10,741 nt of DNA, taken from contig CALAMM010000111.1 of assembly GCA_937925775.1 (NCBI GenBank), positions 1 through 10,741 of the forward strand, in the 5' to 3' direction. A program made the position numbers and the translations under genes. Shown piece by piece: positions 1 through 6,895 of this stretch. The notes beneath the pieces were generated by a model, which was given only the letters and a program-made list of their open reading frames with translations, did no database searches and was not told where the DNA came from. Every line of letters starts with the position of its first letter. Positions within the stretch are counted from its first letter, which is position 1. The DNA is from an uncultured Fimbriimonadales bacterium. Its GTDB lineage: Bacteria > Armatimonadota > Fimbriimonadia > Fimbriimonadales > GBS-DC.

Positions 1-673
1 CCTCAACAGGCTCGCCCACCGACACACCGCCAATCGCGTAGCCGGGCAACCCCAGCGAAGTAATCTGCTCCAGGCTCATCAGGCGCAGATTCTCGTAGAC
101 GCCTCCTTGAACGATGCCGAACAGCGCCTGGTGGGCAGGACACGCCTGCCACACCGCCTGACAACGCGCCGCCCAGCGAAAAGTGCGCTCGGTCGCCCGC
201 GCTACCTCGTCATAACTCGCAGGATAAGGCGGGCACTCGTCAAACGCCATCATGATGTCGCTGCCCAAGTTCTGCTGAATCCGAACCGAGCGTTCGGGCG
301 TGAAGCGATGCTCCGAGCCATCGATGTGCGAGCGGAAGGTGACGCCATCATCGTCAATCTGGCGCAGTCCTGCGAGGCTGAACACCTGAAAGCCGCCGCT
401 GTCGGTCAGGATCGCGCCCTGCCAGCTCATAAAGCGATGTAAGCCCCCCAGCCGCGCGATGCGCTCGTCACCAGGACGCAGATACAGGTGGTAGGTGTTG
501 CCCAAGATGAGCGTGTAGCCCAGCTGCTCCAGTTCGTCTTGGCTGAGGGTCTTCACGCTCGCCTGCGTGCCGACGGGCATAAATACGGGCGTCTCGATGA
601 ACCCGTGCGGCGTGTGCAGCCTGCCGAGGCGGGCGTGAGAGCGAGAGGATTGTAGGATTAGTTCAAAGCGCAT
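1..673 (-). CDS. tgt: Queuine/7-deazaguanine tRNA-guanine transglycosylase (Tgt), 3' end outside window
   Basis: The encoded enzyme swaps guanine 34 of GUN-anticodon tRNAs (Asp, Asn, His, Tyr) for the queuosine precursor preQ1 in the cytoplasm. The visible 224 residues are the N-terminal part of a protein that is usually about 370-390 residues. Family signatures are clear: ILGNTYHLYLRPG (56-68), TDSGGFQVFSL (90-100, with Asp91 in the general-base position), FDECPPYP (144-151), GIVQGG (186-191) and GYAIGGVSVGEP (211-222). The catalytic nucleophile Asp and the zinc-binding Cys/His cluster lie beyond position 1, so they cannot be checked. The start is the ATG at 673-671, preceded by a good GAGGT ribosome-binding site five bases upstream. 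The frame stays open upstream through a truncated toxin stub to 766, so a longer N-terminally extended product is possible. It is the last gene visible in a minus-strand run after a DUF433 antitoxin. Confidence 0.96.
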   Translation of the reverse strand, partial: MRFELILQSSRSHARLGRLHTPHGFIETPVFMPVGTQASVKTLSQDELEQLGYTLILGNTYHLYLRPGDERIARLGGLHRFMSWQGAILTDSGGFQVFSLAGLRQIDDDGVTFRSHIDGSEHRFTPERSVRIQQNLGSDIMMAFDECPPYPASYDEVARATERTFRWAARCQAVWQACPAHQALFGIVQGGVYENLRLMSLEQITSLGLPGYAIGGVSVGEPVE

Positions 674-766
674 GCTTACCTCTGCTACATGGCGGTACTC
701 ATGACCTGACTGCTGGATCGCCTGACCAAGCGCGCGGGGCAGGTTCATATCAAGCAGGAACTTCAT
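674..766 (-). pseudogene. N-terminal stub of a DUF5615 (PIN-like) toxin, in frame with tgt
   Basis: An ATG at 766-764 overlaps the DUF433 stop by ATGA, the usual coupling of DUF433 antitoxin with DUF5615 toxin. The reading frame begins MKFLLDMNLPRALGQA and continues to GHEYRHVAEVS, which resembles the start of DUF5615/Mut7-C-like PIN-fold toxins, where the first acidic residue (D6 here) belongs to the active site. Full-length members are about 110-120 residues. Here only 31 codons exist before the Tgt methionine, and no stop intervenes. The downstream catalytic acidic residues are absent, so it should not be a working nuclease. It is either a deletion remnant or an N-terminal extension of Tgt. 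Confidence 0.75.
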
Positions 767-1023
767 ACGCTAACAGACTCCGCCTGCGGAACGAGCGGCA
801 GTACGCGCTCCTCCATCACCCATGCAGCGTAGGCAAGCGCCTGATAGATATCCTCACGCTCCAGCTCGGGCCACTCGCGCAAAATTTCGTCGACAGTCAT
901 TCCTGCGCTCAAGTAGCTGAGAATCGATGCAACAGGCATGCGCATGCCCCGAATACAGGGTTTGCCAAAGCACTTTTCGGGATCGATAGTGATTCTGTCG
1001 AAGAGCGGATGCTTTAGTTCCAT
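763..1023 (-). CDS. DUF433 family antitoxin
   Basis: The product is a small (86 aa) DUF433 protein. Members are helical, winged-helix-like antitoxins usually paired with a downstream DUF5615/PIN-like toxin. The hallmark segment ITIDPEKCFGKPCIRGMRMP (11-30) is followed by VASILSYLSAGMTVDEIL and a 'WPELEREDIYQALAYA' segment, all typical of the family. The ATG at 1023 is chosen over an upstream in-frame start at 1056 for two reasons: it has a strong GGAGG ribosome-binding site six bases away, and the longer form would overlap the preceding ATPase gene. The cognate toxin reading frame starts by ATGA overlap but is truncated after 31 codons, leaving this as an orphaned antitoxin. It could still autoregulate or bind a toxin encoded elsewhere. 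Family assignment is from sequence recognition; function is inferred. Confidence 0.88.
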   Translation of the reverse strand: MELKHPLFDRITIDPEKCFGKPCIRGMRMPVASILSYLSAGMTVDEILREWPELEREDIYQALAYAAWVMEERVLPLVPQAESVSV

Positions 1024-1033
1024 GCTTTCCTCC

Positions 1034-2296
1034 TCACGCCTCATACACGCCCGCATAAACCGCCTGAATCACCTCGTGCGGGGTGGTGGTTCCGCGCAGG
1101 ATTTTATCGCGCCCGTCGTCCAGCATGGTACGGAAGCCCTCCTTGACGGCGATTTGCATAATCTGGTCGCTGGAGGCACGGTTTACAATCGCCTCGCGGA
1201 TGGCGGGGCTGATGCGCAGCAGTTCAAAGATACCCGTGCGCCCCCGATAGCCCGTGTTCATACATTTGGGGCAGCCTTTGCCCGCAAAAAATCGCGCCTG
1301 CGCCAGCCACTCCTGCGGGATTTTGAGCGCGGCGATCTCGTCGGGCGTCGGCTGATATGGAACACGGCAATCGGGACAGATAACACGCACCAACCGCTGC
1401 GCCATGGCGCACTGCAGCGTCGCCGCAATCAGGTAGTCTTCCGCGCCCATGTCGATCATGCGGCTCAGCGTCTCGATGGCGTTGTTCGTGTGCAGAGTGG
1501 ACAGCACCAGGTGCCCCGTCAGCGCGGCTTGAATGCCAATCTGCAGCGATTCGCGGTCGCGGATCTCGCCAATCATAATCACATCGGGGTCGTGGCGCAG
1601 CATCGCCCGCAGCGCGCGCGGGAAGGTAATCTTCTCCGTCACCTGTACCTGCATCACATTGTCGGGAAACTCATACTCCACTGGGTCTTCCACCGTCACA
1701 ATGTTGCGGTGAACGCGATCCAGCGTGTGCAGCGAAGCGTATAGCGTGGAAGTTTTGCCCGATCCCGTCGGTCCCGTGACGACGAGCATGCCGTAAGCGA
1801 CCTGCAAGGCGCGCTTCCAGTTCGCCATCACCTCCTGCGGCATGCCCAGCGAATCGAGCTGCACCTGCATTTTGGCGGGGTCTAAAATGCGCATCACGAT
1901 TCGCTCGCCGTTCAGCGTGGGGATGCACGACACGCGCGCGCTGAGCCGGCGGTCAAGATACTCCATATCGATGCGCCCGTCCTGCGTGTCGCGCTTCTCG
2001 TCTAAATGCATATTCGCGGCGAGTTTCACCCGACTCACCATCGCCTGAATCAGGTCGGGCTGCGTGACGACCTCGTGTTCATGCAGCACGCCGTCGATGC
2101 GGAGCCGAATGCGCAGCGCGTTGTGTTCGGGATGCATATGAATATCCGACGCGCCTTTTTCGAGGGCTTGAATGAACATCTGGTCGACGCGCTGCACGGC
2201 AAGAGAGAGTTCTTCGCCGCCCATTTCGCGGGACACGCCCGCATGGCGCATAATCAATCGAAACATTCGACCGGAACCGCGCATACCGCCGTACAT
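1034..2296 (-). CDS. GspE/PilB-type ATPase of type II secretion / type IV pilus machinery
   Basis: This is a hexameric cytoplasmic motor ATPase that powers pilin or pseudopilin assembly. An N1E-like domain (about 50-140, with ASDIHMHPE and LRIRLRIDGVLHE) precedes the RecA-like domain. That domain has Walker A GPTGSGKT (175-182), the Asp box VEDPVEY (202-208), Walker B VIMIGE (239-244) and the His box LSTLHTN (265-271). Two CxxC pairs (CPDC 307-310 and CPKC 342-345) form the zinc knuckle typical of GspE/PilB assembly ATPases and absent from PilT retraction ATPases. At 420 aa it lacks the N-terminal MshEN/GspE-N1 region found in full-length PilB/GspE (about 550-570 aa), so its docking to the platform must differ. 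The ATG at 2296 has AGGAG nine bases upstream. It lies 52 bases after hslU. No other pilus or secretion genes are visible, so which machine it serves is unknown. Confidence 0.9.
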   Translation of the reverse strand: MYGGMRGSGRMFRLIMRHAGVSREMGGEELSLAVQRVDQMFIQALEKGASDIHMHPEHNALRIRLRIDGVLHEHEVVTQPDLIQAMVSRVKLAANMHLDEKRDTQDGRIDMEYLDRRLSARVSCIPTLNGERIVMRILDPAKMQVQLDSLGMPQEVMANWKRALQVAYGMLVVTGPTGSGKTSTLYASLHTLDRVHRNIVTVEDPVEYEFPDNVMQVQVTEKITFPRALRAMLRHDPDVIMIGEIRDRESLQIGIQAALTGHLVLSTLHTNNAIETLSRMIDMGAEDYLIAATLQCAMAQRLVRVICPDCRVPYQPTPDEIAALKIPQEWLAQARFFAGKGCPKCMNTGYRGRTGIFELLRISPAIREAIVNRASSDQIMQIAVKEGFRTMLDDGRDKILRGTTTPHEVIQAVYAGVYEA

Positions 2297-2338
2297 AGTT
2301 GCTCGCTCCTGAGTGTTTAGACGCCTGTGGGCGGAGAG

Positions 2339-2344
2339 AGTATA
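2339..2344 (-). promoter_or_regulatory. Putative -10 box upstream of the GspE/PilB-like gene
   Basis: TATACT preceded by GGGG lies 43 bases before the ATG at 2296, in the gap after hslU. It matches the GGGTAYACT pattern seen before several other genes here. No convincing -35 is visible; TTGAGC lies 19 bases upstream inside the end of hslU. The box sits between the arms CCTGTG/CACAGG (2324-2329 and 2350-2355). This gene may therefore have its own promoter besides read-through from hslU. Confidence 0.4.
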
Positions 2345-2348
2345 CCCC

Positions 2349-3797
2349 TCACAGGATATATCGGCTCAAATCGACATCTTTGACCACATCGGCGAGTTTT
2401 TCCTGCACATAAGCGCGGTCGATTACCACACGCTTACCTGCGTGGTCAGGGGCATCGAACGAGAGGTCTTCCATCAGGCGTTCCATCACCGTGTGTAGGC
2501 GGCGCGCGCCGATGTTCTCGGTGCGGGCGTTCACCTCGCCTGCGATTCGCGCGATTTCGTCGATGGCGTCGTCTGTGAACTCCAGTTGCACGCCTTCGGT
2601 CGCCATCAGCTGCTGGTACTGCTTAGTCAGCGCGTTCTTCGGCTCGGTCAGGATTCGGCGGAAGTCCTCCGCGCCCAGCGACTCCAGCTCCACGCGAATC
2701 GGCAGGCGTCCCTGTAGTTCAGGAATCAAGTCGGACGGCTTGGCGGTGTGGAACGCGCCCGCCGCGATGAACAGGATATGGTCGGTGCGCACGGGACCGT
2801 ATTTTGTGGCGACGGTGGAGCCTTCGATAATCGGCAACAGGTCGCGTTGCACGCCTTCGCGACTCACATCGGGTCCTACGGCGCGGCCTGAGCCAGCGAT
2901 TTTGTCGATTTCGTCCAGAAAGATGATGCCCGTCTGTTCCACGCGCTGGATTGCCTCGCGGATTACAGCGGAGCGGTCGATCATCTTGCGGGCTTCCTGC
3001 TGGGTGAAAATCTCGCGCGCCTCGGCGATGGTGACCACGCGTTTGCTGCGGCTGCGCGGGCCGAACGGCGGCAAGAGGTCGGTATCCAGCCCCATCTCCT
3101 CGATCCCCTGCGGAGAAAACACCTGCACAAACGGCGTCAGGCTCTCTTCGACTTCGATCTCGATAGTTTCCTGATCGCGCACACCCGACCTAAGCTGTTC
3201 CAGCACCTGGCGTCGGCGGGCGCGGCGGTCGAGTTTCTCGCCGGGCGATTCTGGCTCAGAGGGCGTCTCCTCCTCGTCCTCTTCGAACTGGTTGAGCATC
3301 TGAATAATCATCTCAAAGGGCGATGTATCGCGTCGGCGAGTGCGGCGGGGACGCTCTGCGTTGCTGAGAATCTGCGTCACGAGTTTCTCGTGGGCGCGTC
3401 GCTCCGCTTTCGGGCGCACCTCCTCCATCTTTTCCTGCTCGACCATGCGCACGGCGATATTGGTCAGGTCGCGCACCATCGAGTCCACATCGCGCCCCAC
3501 ATAGCCGACTTCGGTAAACTTGGTCGCCTCCACCTTCACAAACGGGGCGCGCACCAGCATCGCCAACCGACGCGCAATCTCGGTTTTACCGACGCCGGTG
3601 GGCCCAATCATCAGGATATTCTTAGGCAGGATTTCGTCGCGCAGTTCAGGCGGGAGTTGTTGCCTGCGGTATCGATTCCGCAGGGCGATGGCGACGGCGC
3701 GTTTGGCTTTCGCTTGCCCTACGATATACTTATCCAGCTCCGCCACAATCTGGCGCGGCGTGAGCGATTCAATCGGGATAATCGGCTCGTCTCTCAC
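2349..3797 (-). CDS. hslU: HslU (ClpY), ATPase/unfoldase subunit of the HslUV protease
   Basis: HslU is a AAA+ unfoldase that feeds proteins into the HslV peptidase in the cytoplasm. The features are complete: an N-terminal LTPRQIVAELDKYIVGQ segment (12-28), Walker A GPTGVGKT (65-72), the pore loop GYVGRD (98-103), Walker B IIFLDEID (291-298), sensor-2 region GARRLHTVMER (430-440), and a C-terminal tail ending SRYIL that docks into HslV. At 482 aa it is longer than the common 440-460. The extra length is in the I domain, with an acidic run FEEDEEETPSEPESP (171-185). The start is GTG at 3797, with no Shine-Dalgarno but with a -10-like TACACT ending six bases upstream, which suggests a leaderless message. 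No hslV lies next to it; two tRNA genes occupy the place upstream where hslV is often found. Confidence 0.97.
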   Translation of the reverse strand: MRDEPIIPIESLTPRQIVAELDKYIVGQAKAKRAVAIALRNRYRRQQLPPELRDEILPKNILMIGPTGVGKTEIARRLAMLVRAPFVKVEATKFTEVGYVGRDVDSMVRDLTNIAVRMVEQEKMEEVRPKAERRAHEKLVTQILSNAERPRRTRRRDTSPFEMIIQMLNQFEEDEEETPSEPESPGEKLDRRARRRQVLEQLRSGVRDQETIEIEVEESLTPFVQVFSPQGIEEMGLDTDLLPPFGPRSRSKRVVTIAEAREIFTQQEARKMIDRSAVIREAIQRVEQTGIIFLDEIDKIAGSGRAVGPDVSREGVQRDLLPIIEGSTVATKYGPVRTDHILFIAAGAFHTAKPSDLIPELQGRLPIRVELESLGAEDFRRILTEPKNALTKQYQQLMATEGVQLEFTDDAIDEIARIAGEVNARTENIGARRLHTVMERLMEDLSFDAPDHAGKRVVIDRAYVQEKLADVVKDVDLSRYIL

Positions 3798-3803
3798 AAT
3801 ATA

Positions 3804-3809
3804 AGTGTA
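3804..3809 (-). promoter_or_regulatory. Putative leaderless -10 box of hslU
   Basis: TACACT within GGGTACACTTA ends six bases before the GTG start codon of hslU. At that spacing transcription would begin at or near the start codon. The same GGGTACACTTAT string and the same six-base spacing occur before the DUF4230 gene at 9964. No clear -35 is seen. Confidence 0.5.
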
Positions 3810-3852
3810 CCCTGTGGCGACGCAGAGCGATGGTTCGAGTCACTGGCGGGTG

Positions 3853-3928
<76 letters not shown>

Positions 3929-3934
3929 ACGCGC

Positions 3935-4012
3935 TGGGGGGACCGATGGGACTCGAACCCACGACCTCCTGAGCCACAGTCAGGCGCTCTAACCGACTGA
4001 GCTACGATCCCC
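3935..4012 (-). tRNA. tRNA-His (anticodon GTG)
   Basis: The cloverleaf has the extra G-1 opposite C73 that identifies tRNA-His. It is followed by acceptor GGGATCG paired with CGGTCCC, anticodon stem CCTGA/TCAGG with loop CTGTGGC (anticodon GTG), T arm GTGGG/CCCAT with TTCGAGT, and encoded CCA. It is the first gene of the minus-strand tRNA pair and has a clear TATAAT box upstream. GUN-anticodon tRNAs such as this one are substrates of Tgt, encoded further along the same strand. Confidence 0.97.
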
Positions 4013-4022
4013 GCGCAACCCA

Positions 4023-4052
4023 ATTATACCCGCTTCTTGAGCAGAGATGCAA
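4023..4052 (-). promoter_or_regulatory. Putative promoter of the tRNA-His/tRNA-Lys pair
   Basis: A consensus TATAAT (4028-4023), preceded by GGG, lies ten bases before the tRNA-His 5' end. A TTGCAT (4052-4047) sits 18 bases upstream as a weak -35. This is the best promoter match in the window and shows the local GGGTATAAT style. Confidence 0.65.
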
Positions 4053-4089
4053 GAGATATGCAGGAATCGGGACGCAAGGAACGAACCTA

Positions 4090-5430
4090 ATGCCTTCGTG
4101 GAGACAAGCGATGGAGCTGATGACACGGCGAGCGTTTCTGGAGCGGTCAGGTCGGGCAATTGTGGGCGCGGCGGCGGGGCTGACGGTGCTGCGCAGCTGG
4201 AGCCACAGCCCGAACGATACGATTGGCGTGGGGATTATCGGCTTGAACGGACAGGGCAAGACGCACATGCGTCAGTTCAGCGAAATCGAAGGCGTGCGTA
4301 TCGTCGCCCTGTGCGATGTGGACGAGCGCGTGTTGCAGCAAGCAGGCGCGATGATGGAGCAACGCACAGGCACTCGCCCCAAACTCTACACCGACCTGCG
4401 CCAACTGCTGGAAGATAAGGCGATTGATGCCGTTTCCACTGCGACGCCGAACCACTGGCACGCGCTCTTGACAATCTGGGCATGTCAGGCGGGCAAGGAT
4501 GTGTATGTGGAGAAACCCGCCTGTTGGAGCTTCGACGAGGGCGAGAAGATGGTGCAAGCAGCGCGTAAATACGCACGCATCGTGCAGGTAGGGCATCAAA
4601 CGCGCTCCGACCCTGTGACGCGCCTTGCTGTGCAACGCGCTTGGGCTGGCGAGATTGGCAAACTCTACATGGCGCGCGGACTGTGCTACAAACCGCGCGG
4701 ACCGATTGGCTTTCAAAAAGACACTGACCCGCCCCCTTGGCTCCACTGGGAGTTGTGGCAGGGACCTGCGACCCGCCGCCCGTTTAACCCTAACTATGTG
4801 CATTATAACTGGCACTGGTTCTGGAACTACGGCAACGGCGATATCGGCAATCAGGGCGTGCATCAGGTGGACATTGCCCGTTGGTTCCTGAACAAGCGCT
4901 ACCCCGTCAAAGTGCATTCGACGGGGGGACGCTACGGCTACGAAGATCAGGGTGAGACGCCCAACACGCAGATTGCCACCTTCGAGTACGAGGACGGCAC
5001 GCTCCTCGTGTTCGAAGTGCGCGGGCTGTTCACCAACGATGAGCAGGGGGCAAAGATTGGCAACCTTGTGTACGGTTCGCTGGGCTATATGTCGTCGGGT
5101 GACGGCTACAAACCGCGCCGTAGCCCCCAAGAAGAGCTGCCCGAAAAAGAGAACGCCTCACGCCCAGAACTTGGCGGTACAGGCGAGCCGAACCACTACC
5201 GCAACTTTATTCAGGCGGTGCGCAGTCGGCGCGTGAGCGACCTGCACTGCGATGTGGAAGAAGGGGTCATTTCTGCGCAGCTCGTGCATCTGGCGAACAT
5301 CTCCTATCGGCTCGGACGCGCCCTGCGCTTTGACCCGAACCGCAAGCAGTTCATCGGCGACCGTGAGGCGAACAGGATGCTCAAACGGCAAATGCAGCCG
5401 AAGGGGTTCGAAATCCCCGAAAAGGTGTAG
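4090..5430 (+). CDS. Tat-exported Gfo/Idh/MocA family oxidoreductase
   Basis: The product is an NAD(P)-dependent sugar or inositol dehydrogenase-type oxidoreductase, probably extracytoplasmic. A twin-arginine signal TRRAFLERSG (12-21) is followed by a short hydrophobic stretch (about 23-35). The Rossmann fold follows with VGIIGLNGQGK (47-57) and CDVDE (75-79). The family's catalytic EKP motif is at 141-143. The C-terminal domain contains GNGDIGNQGVHQVDIARW (248-265), matching the conserved GGGDI..H..D motif of secreted members. Three starts are possible: 4090 (AAGGA eight bases upstream), 4111 (GGAG seven bases upstream) and 4120. All keep the Tat motif; 4111 has the best spacing, and the longest is listed. 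The substrate cannot be told from sequence. The gene stands alone, diverging from tRNA-His and converging on the methyltransferase gene with only six bases between stop codons. Confidence 0.93.
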   Translation: MPSWRQAMELMTRRAFLERSGRAIVGAAAGLTVLRSWSHSPNDTIGVGIIGLNGQGKTHMRQFSEIEGVRIVALCDVDERVLQQAGAMMEQRTGTRPKLYTDLRQLLEDKAIDAVSTATPNHWHALLTIWACQAGKDVYVEKPACWSFDEGEKMVQAARKYARIVQVGHQTRSDPVTRLAVQRAWAGEIGKLYMARGLCYKPRGPIGFQKDTDPPPWLHWELWQGPATRRPFNPNYVHYNWHWFWNYGNGDIGNQGVHQVDIARWFLNKRYPVKVHSTGGRYGYEDQGETPNTQIATFEYEDGTLLVFEVRGLFTNDEQGAKIGNLVYGSLGYMSSGDGYKPRRSPQEELPEKENASRPELGGTGEPNHYRNFIQAVRSRRVSDLHCDVEEGVISAQLVHLANISYRLGRALRFDPNRKQFIGDREANRMLKRQMQPKGFEIPEKV

Positions 5431-5436
5431 GCGGCG

Positions 5437-6195
5437 CTATCGCAACGCCACATAGAACACGCGGTCGCTGCGCCGCTCGGGTGGGTGCAGCGTGTAGGCG
5501 TCGAACAGATGCACTTCGGGGAAGCCTGCGTCGTACAGCATCGTGCGCACTTCCTGCTCCGAGTAGGCGCGCTGGGTATGCACCTCCGTGAAGTATCGCT
5601 CGGTCTCGCCCTCACGCACCCAGAACTCCATCTGCACGGTGCAGAGGCGCGTCGCCTTGTCGTACTGGCTGCGCCAACGGTAGCGCAGCGGCGCACGCTC
5701 GTCCAACTGCGTCTGGTCGAAGAACTTGCGCACGAACGCATACTCGGTGTTCAAATCGAAGATGAACACGCCGTTGGAGTTCAGGTGCTGATAGGCGCGG
5801 CGCATCGCCTCCGCAAAGCGGGCTGGCGCCGTGATGTTATTGAGGCTGTCGAACAGGCTCACGATGAGATCGAAAGTCTCTCCCAGCTCCAGCTCCGCGG
5901 CGTCTTGCACATAGTAGCGCACGCTGGAGCGGTTCTCCTGCGCTTTGCGGCGTGCCTGCTCAATCATCGCGGCAGAGCGGTCGACGCCCACCACCGTGTA
6001 GCCACTCATCGCCATCAGCTCGCTGAGGTTGCCTGTGCCACAGCAAAGGTCCAGCACTTTTTGCGCGGGGCGGTCGAAGTAGTCCAGCAGCGTCTCCACA
6101 TAGTGCATCCACCACAGGTAAGGGATGCTCTGCATCAGCAGGTCGTAGTAGGTGGCGACCGCTGAGAAGGGGTCAGACGCGGAAGAGTTCGTCAT
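5437..6195 (-). CDS. Class I SAM-dependent methyltransferase
   Basis: This is a 252-aa cytoplasmic methyltransferase with a seven-stranded Rossmann-like core. Motif I is VLDLCCGTGNLSE (47-59) and the acidic residue ending strand 2 is in VVGVDRSAAM (68-77). A DAAEL segment supplies the adenine-contact Asp region, and motif IV-like FDLIVSLFDSLNNI follows. The N-terminal YYDLLM helix and the C-terminal half resemble generic 'methyltransferase domain 25/11' proteins. No motif fixes the substrate, so protein, small molecule or RNA are all open. The ATG at 6195 lies inside the 3' end of the LolA-like gene (23-base overlap), with AAGG five bases upstream, so the two are translationally coupled. Confidence 0.9.
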   Translation of the reverse strand: MTNSSASDPFSAVATYYDLLMQSIPYLWWMHYVETLLDYFDRPAQKVLDLCCGTGNLSELMAMSGYTVVGVDRSAAMIEQARRKAQENRSSVRYYVQDAAELELGETFDLIVSLFDSLNNITAPARFAEAMRRAYQHLNSNGVFIFDLNTEYAFVRKFFDQTQLDERAPLRYRWRSQYDKATRLCTVQMEFWVREGETERYFTEVHTQRAYSEQEVRTMLYDAGFPEVHLFDAYTLHPPERRSDRVFYVALR

Positions 6196-6835
6196 CTAAG
6201 CCTTGATTGACGCGAATGTTGCTGTTGACCGTACGCCCGCCGAACCGCTGGTCGACATTATAGACTTCCACTCTGCTGGGAATCCAGATTCCGGGCGCAG
6301 CTTGCACGGGTTCTTTGTATTCGAAGCGGGCGCGGTAGCGTCCTGTGCGGCTGTACCACACACGCCGCGCCGAATAGCGTTTCTCAGGGTCAATCCACAC
6401 GATGTGTCGCGCGTCGTCGTCGCCATAGTTCCACTGCAGTTCGTACACCATCAGCAGCACGCCGTTCTCGCGCTCCTCACGCAGGAACTTGGCGTCGAAC
6501 TGTCGGGCGACAGCAGGCGTGAAGAAGCCAAAGTCCATCGGCGTCTGACGCTTGCCTGGCGAGTTAGACACATCCTCGCGCACGCGCTGGCGCGGCACAA
6601 TCACTAACTTCTGACCCCCGTTCAGAATGTAGACAATCTGCTGACCTTGCACCTCCGATACCAATCGCAGCTTGAATGGCTCTTTGTATTGCACGGTCAT
6701 GCGGCGGAATCGGTAGGCGTTGGCAAAGTCTTTATTGATTTTACGCAACTCGCCCAGTCGCACGCCTTCCGCGCGCGCCTCCATCTGCAGGTCGCGCAAC
6801 TTATCCTGCGCCAACGCCAAGAACTCGCGATTCAT
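6173..6835 (-). CDS. LolA/outer-membrane-lipoprotein-sorting-like protein without signal peptide
   Basis: The 220-aa product has a helical N-terminus (LALAQDKLRDLQMEARAEG) and then alternating beta segments such as YKEPFKLRLVSEV (50-62), QIVYILNGGQKLVIVP and HIVWIDPEKRYSARRVWYSR. This resembles the half-barrel LolA/RseB-like family that binds lipid or lipoprotein. The assignment is by pattern only. Family members are normally periplasmic, but this one has no signal peptide, and an in-frame TGA four codons before the ATG rules out a longer start. The ribosome-binding site is strong (purine-rich GAGGTGAGAGGG directly before CT-ATG). It is the first gene of a two-gene unit with the methyltransferase. 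Alternatives are a cytoplasmic paralogue or a protein whose signal sequence was lost. Confidence 0.55.
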   Translation of the reverse strand: MNREFLALAQDKLRDLQMEARAEGVRLGELRKINKDFANAYRFRRMTVQYKEPFKLRLVSEVQGQQIVYILNGGQKLVIVPRQRVREDVSNSPGKRQTPMDFGFFTPAVARQFDAKFLREERENGVLLMVYELQWNYGDDDARHIVWIDPEKRYSARRVWYSRTGRYRARFEYKEPVQAAPGIWIPSRVEVYNVDQRFGGRTVNSNIRVNQGLDDELFRV

Positions 6836-6855
6836 AGCCCTCTCACCTCACGCTA

Positions 6856-6861
6856 AGTATA
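6856..6861 (-). promoter_or_regulatory. Putative -10 box of the LolA-like/methyltransferase unit
   Basis: TATACT inside CAGGGTATACTTA lies 20 bases before the ATG at 6835. This would give a leader of roughly a dozen bases holding the purine-rich ribosome-binding site. The string closely matches CAGGGTACACTTA upstream of hslU. No clear -35. Confidence 0.5.
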
Positions 6862-6895
6862 CCCTGCACGCTTAGGTAGCGACAGTCAGCGATCG

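Noticed and set aside
938..1744. Long plus-strand open frame opposite the ATPase gene
   Set aside because: It is antisense to a strongly motif-supported GspE/PilB-like gene, has low-complexity H/R/Q-rich translation and no family resemblance.
2324..2355. CCTGTG/CACAGG inverted repeat between hslU and the ATPase gene as a terminator
   Set aside because: Only six paired bases around a 20-base loop that holds a -10-like box, and no T-run follows; more likely chance or an operator than a terminator.
2491..3174. Plus-strand open frame opposite hslU
   Set aside because: Serine/arginine-rich shadow translation opposite an unambiguous hslU.
4147..5130. Long minus-strand open frame opposite the Gfo/Idh/MocA gene
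   Set aside because: It is a shadow of GC-rich third-codon bias; the plus-strand gene has clear Rossmann, EKP and Tat motifs.
5485..6165. Plus-strand open frame opposite the methyltransferase gene
   Set aside because: Antisense to a gene with complete SAM-binding motifs; no start signal or recognisable domain.
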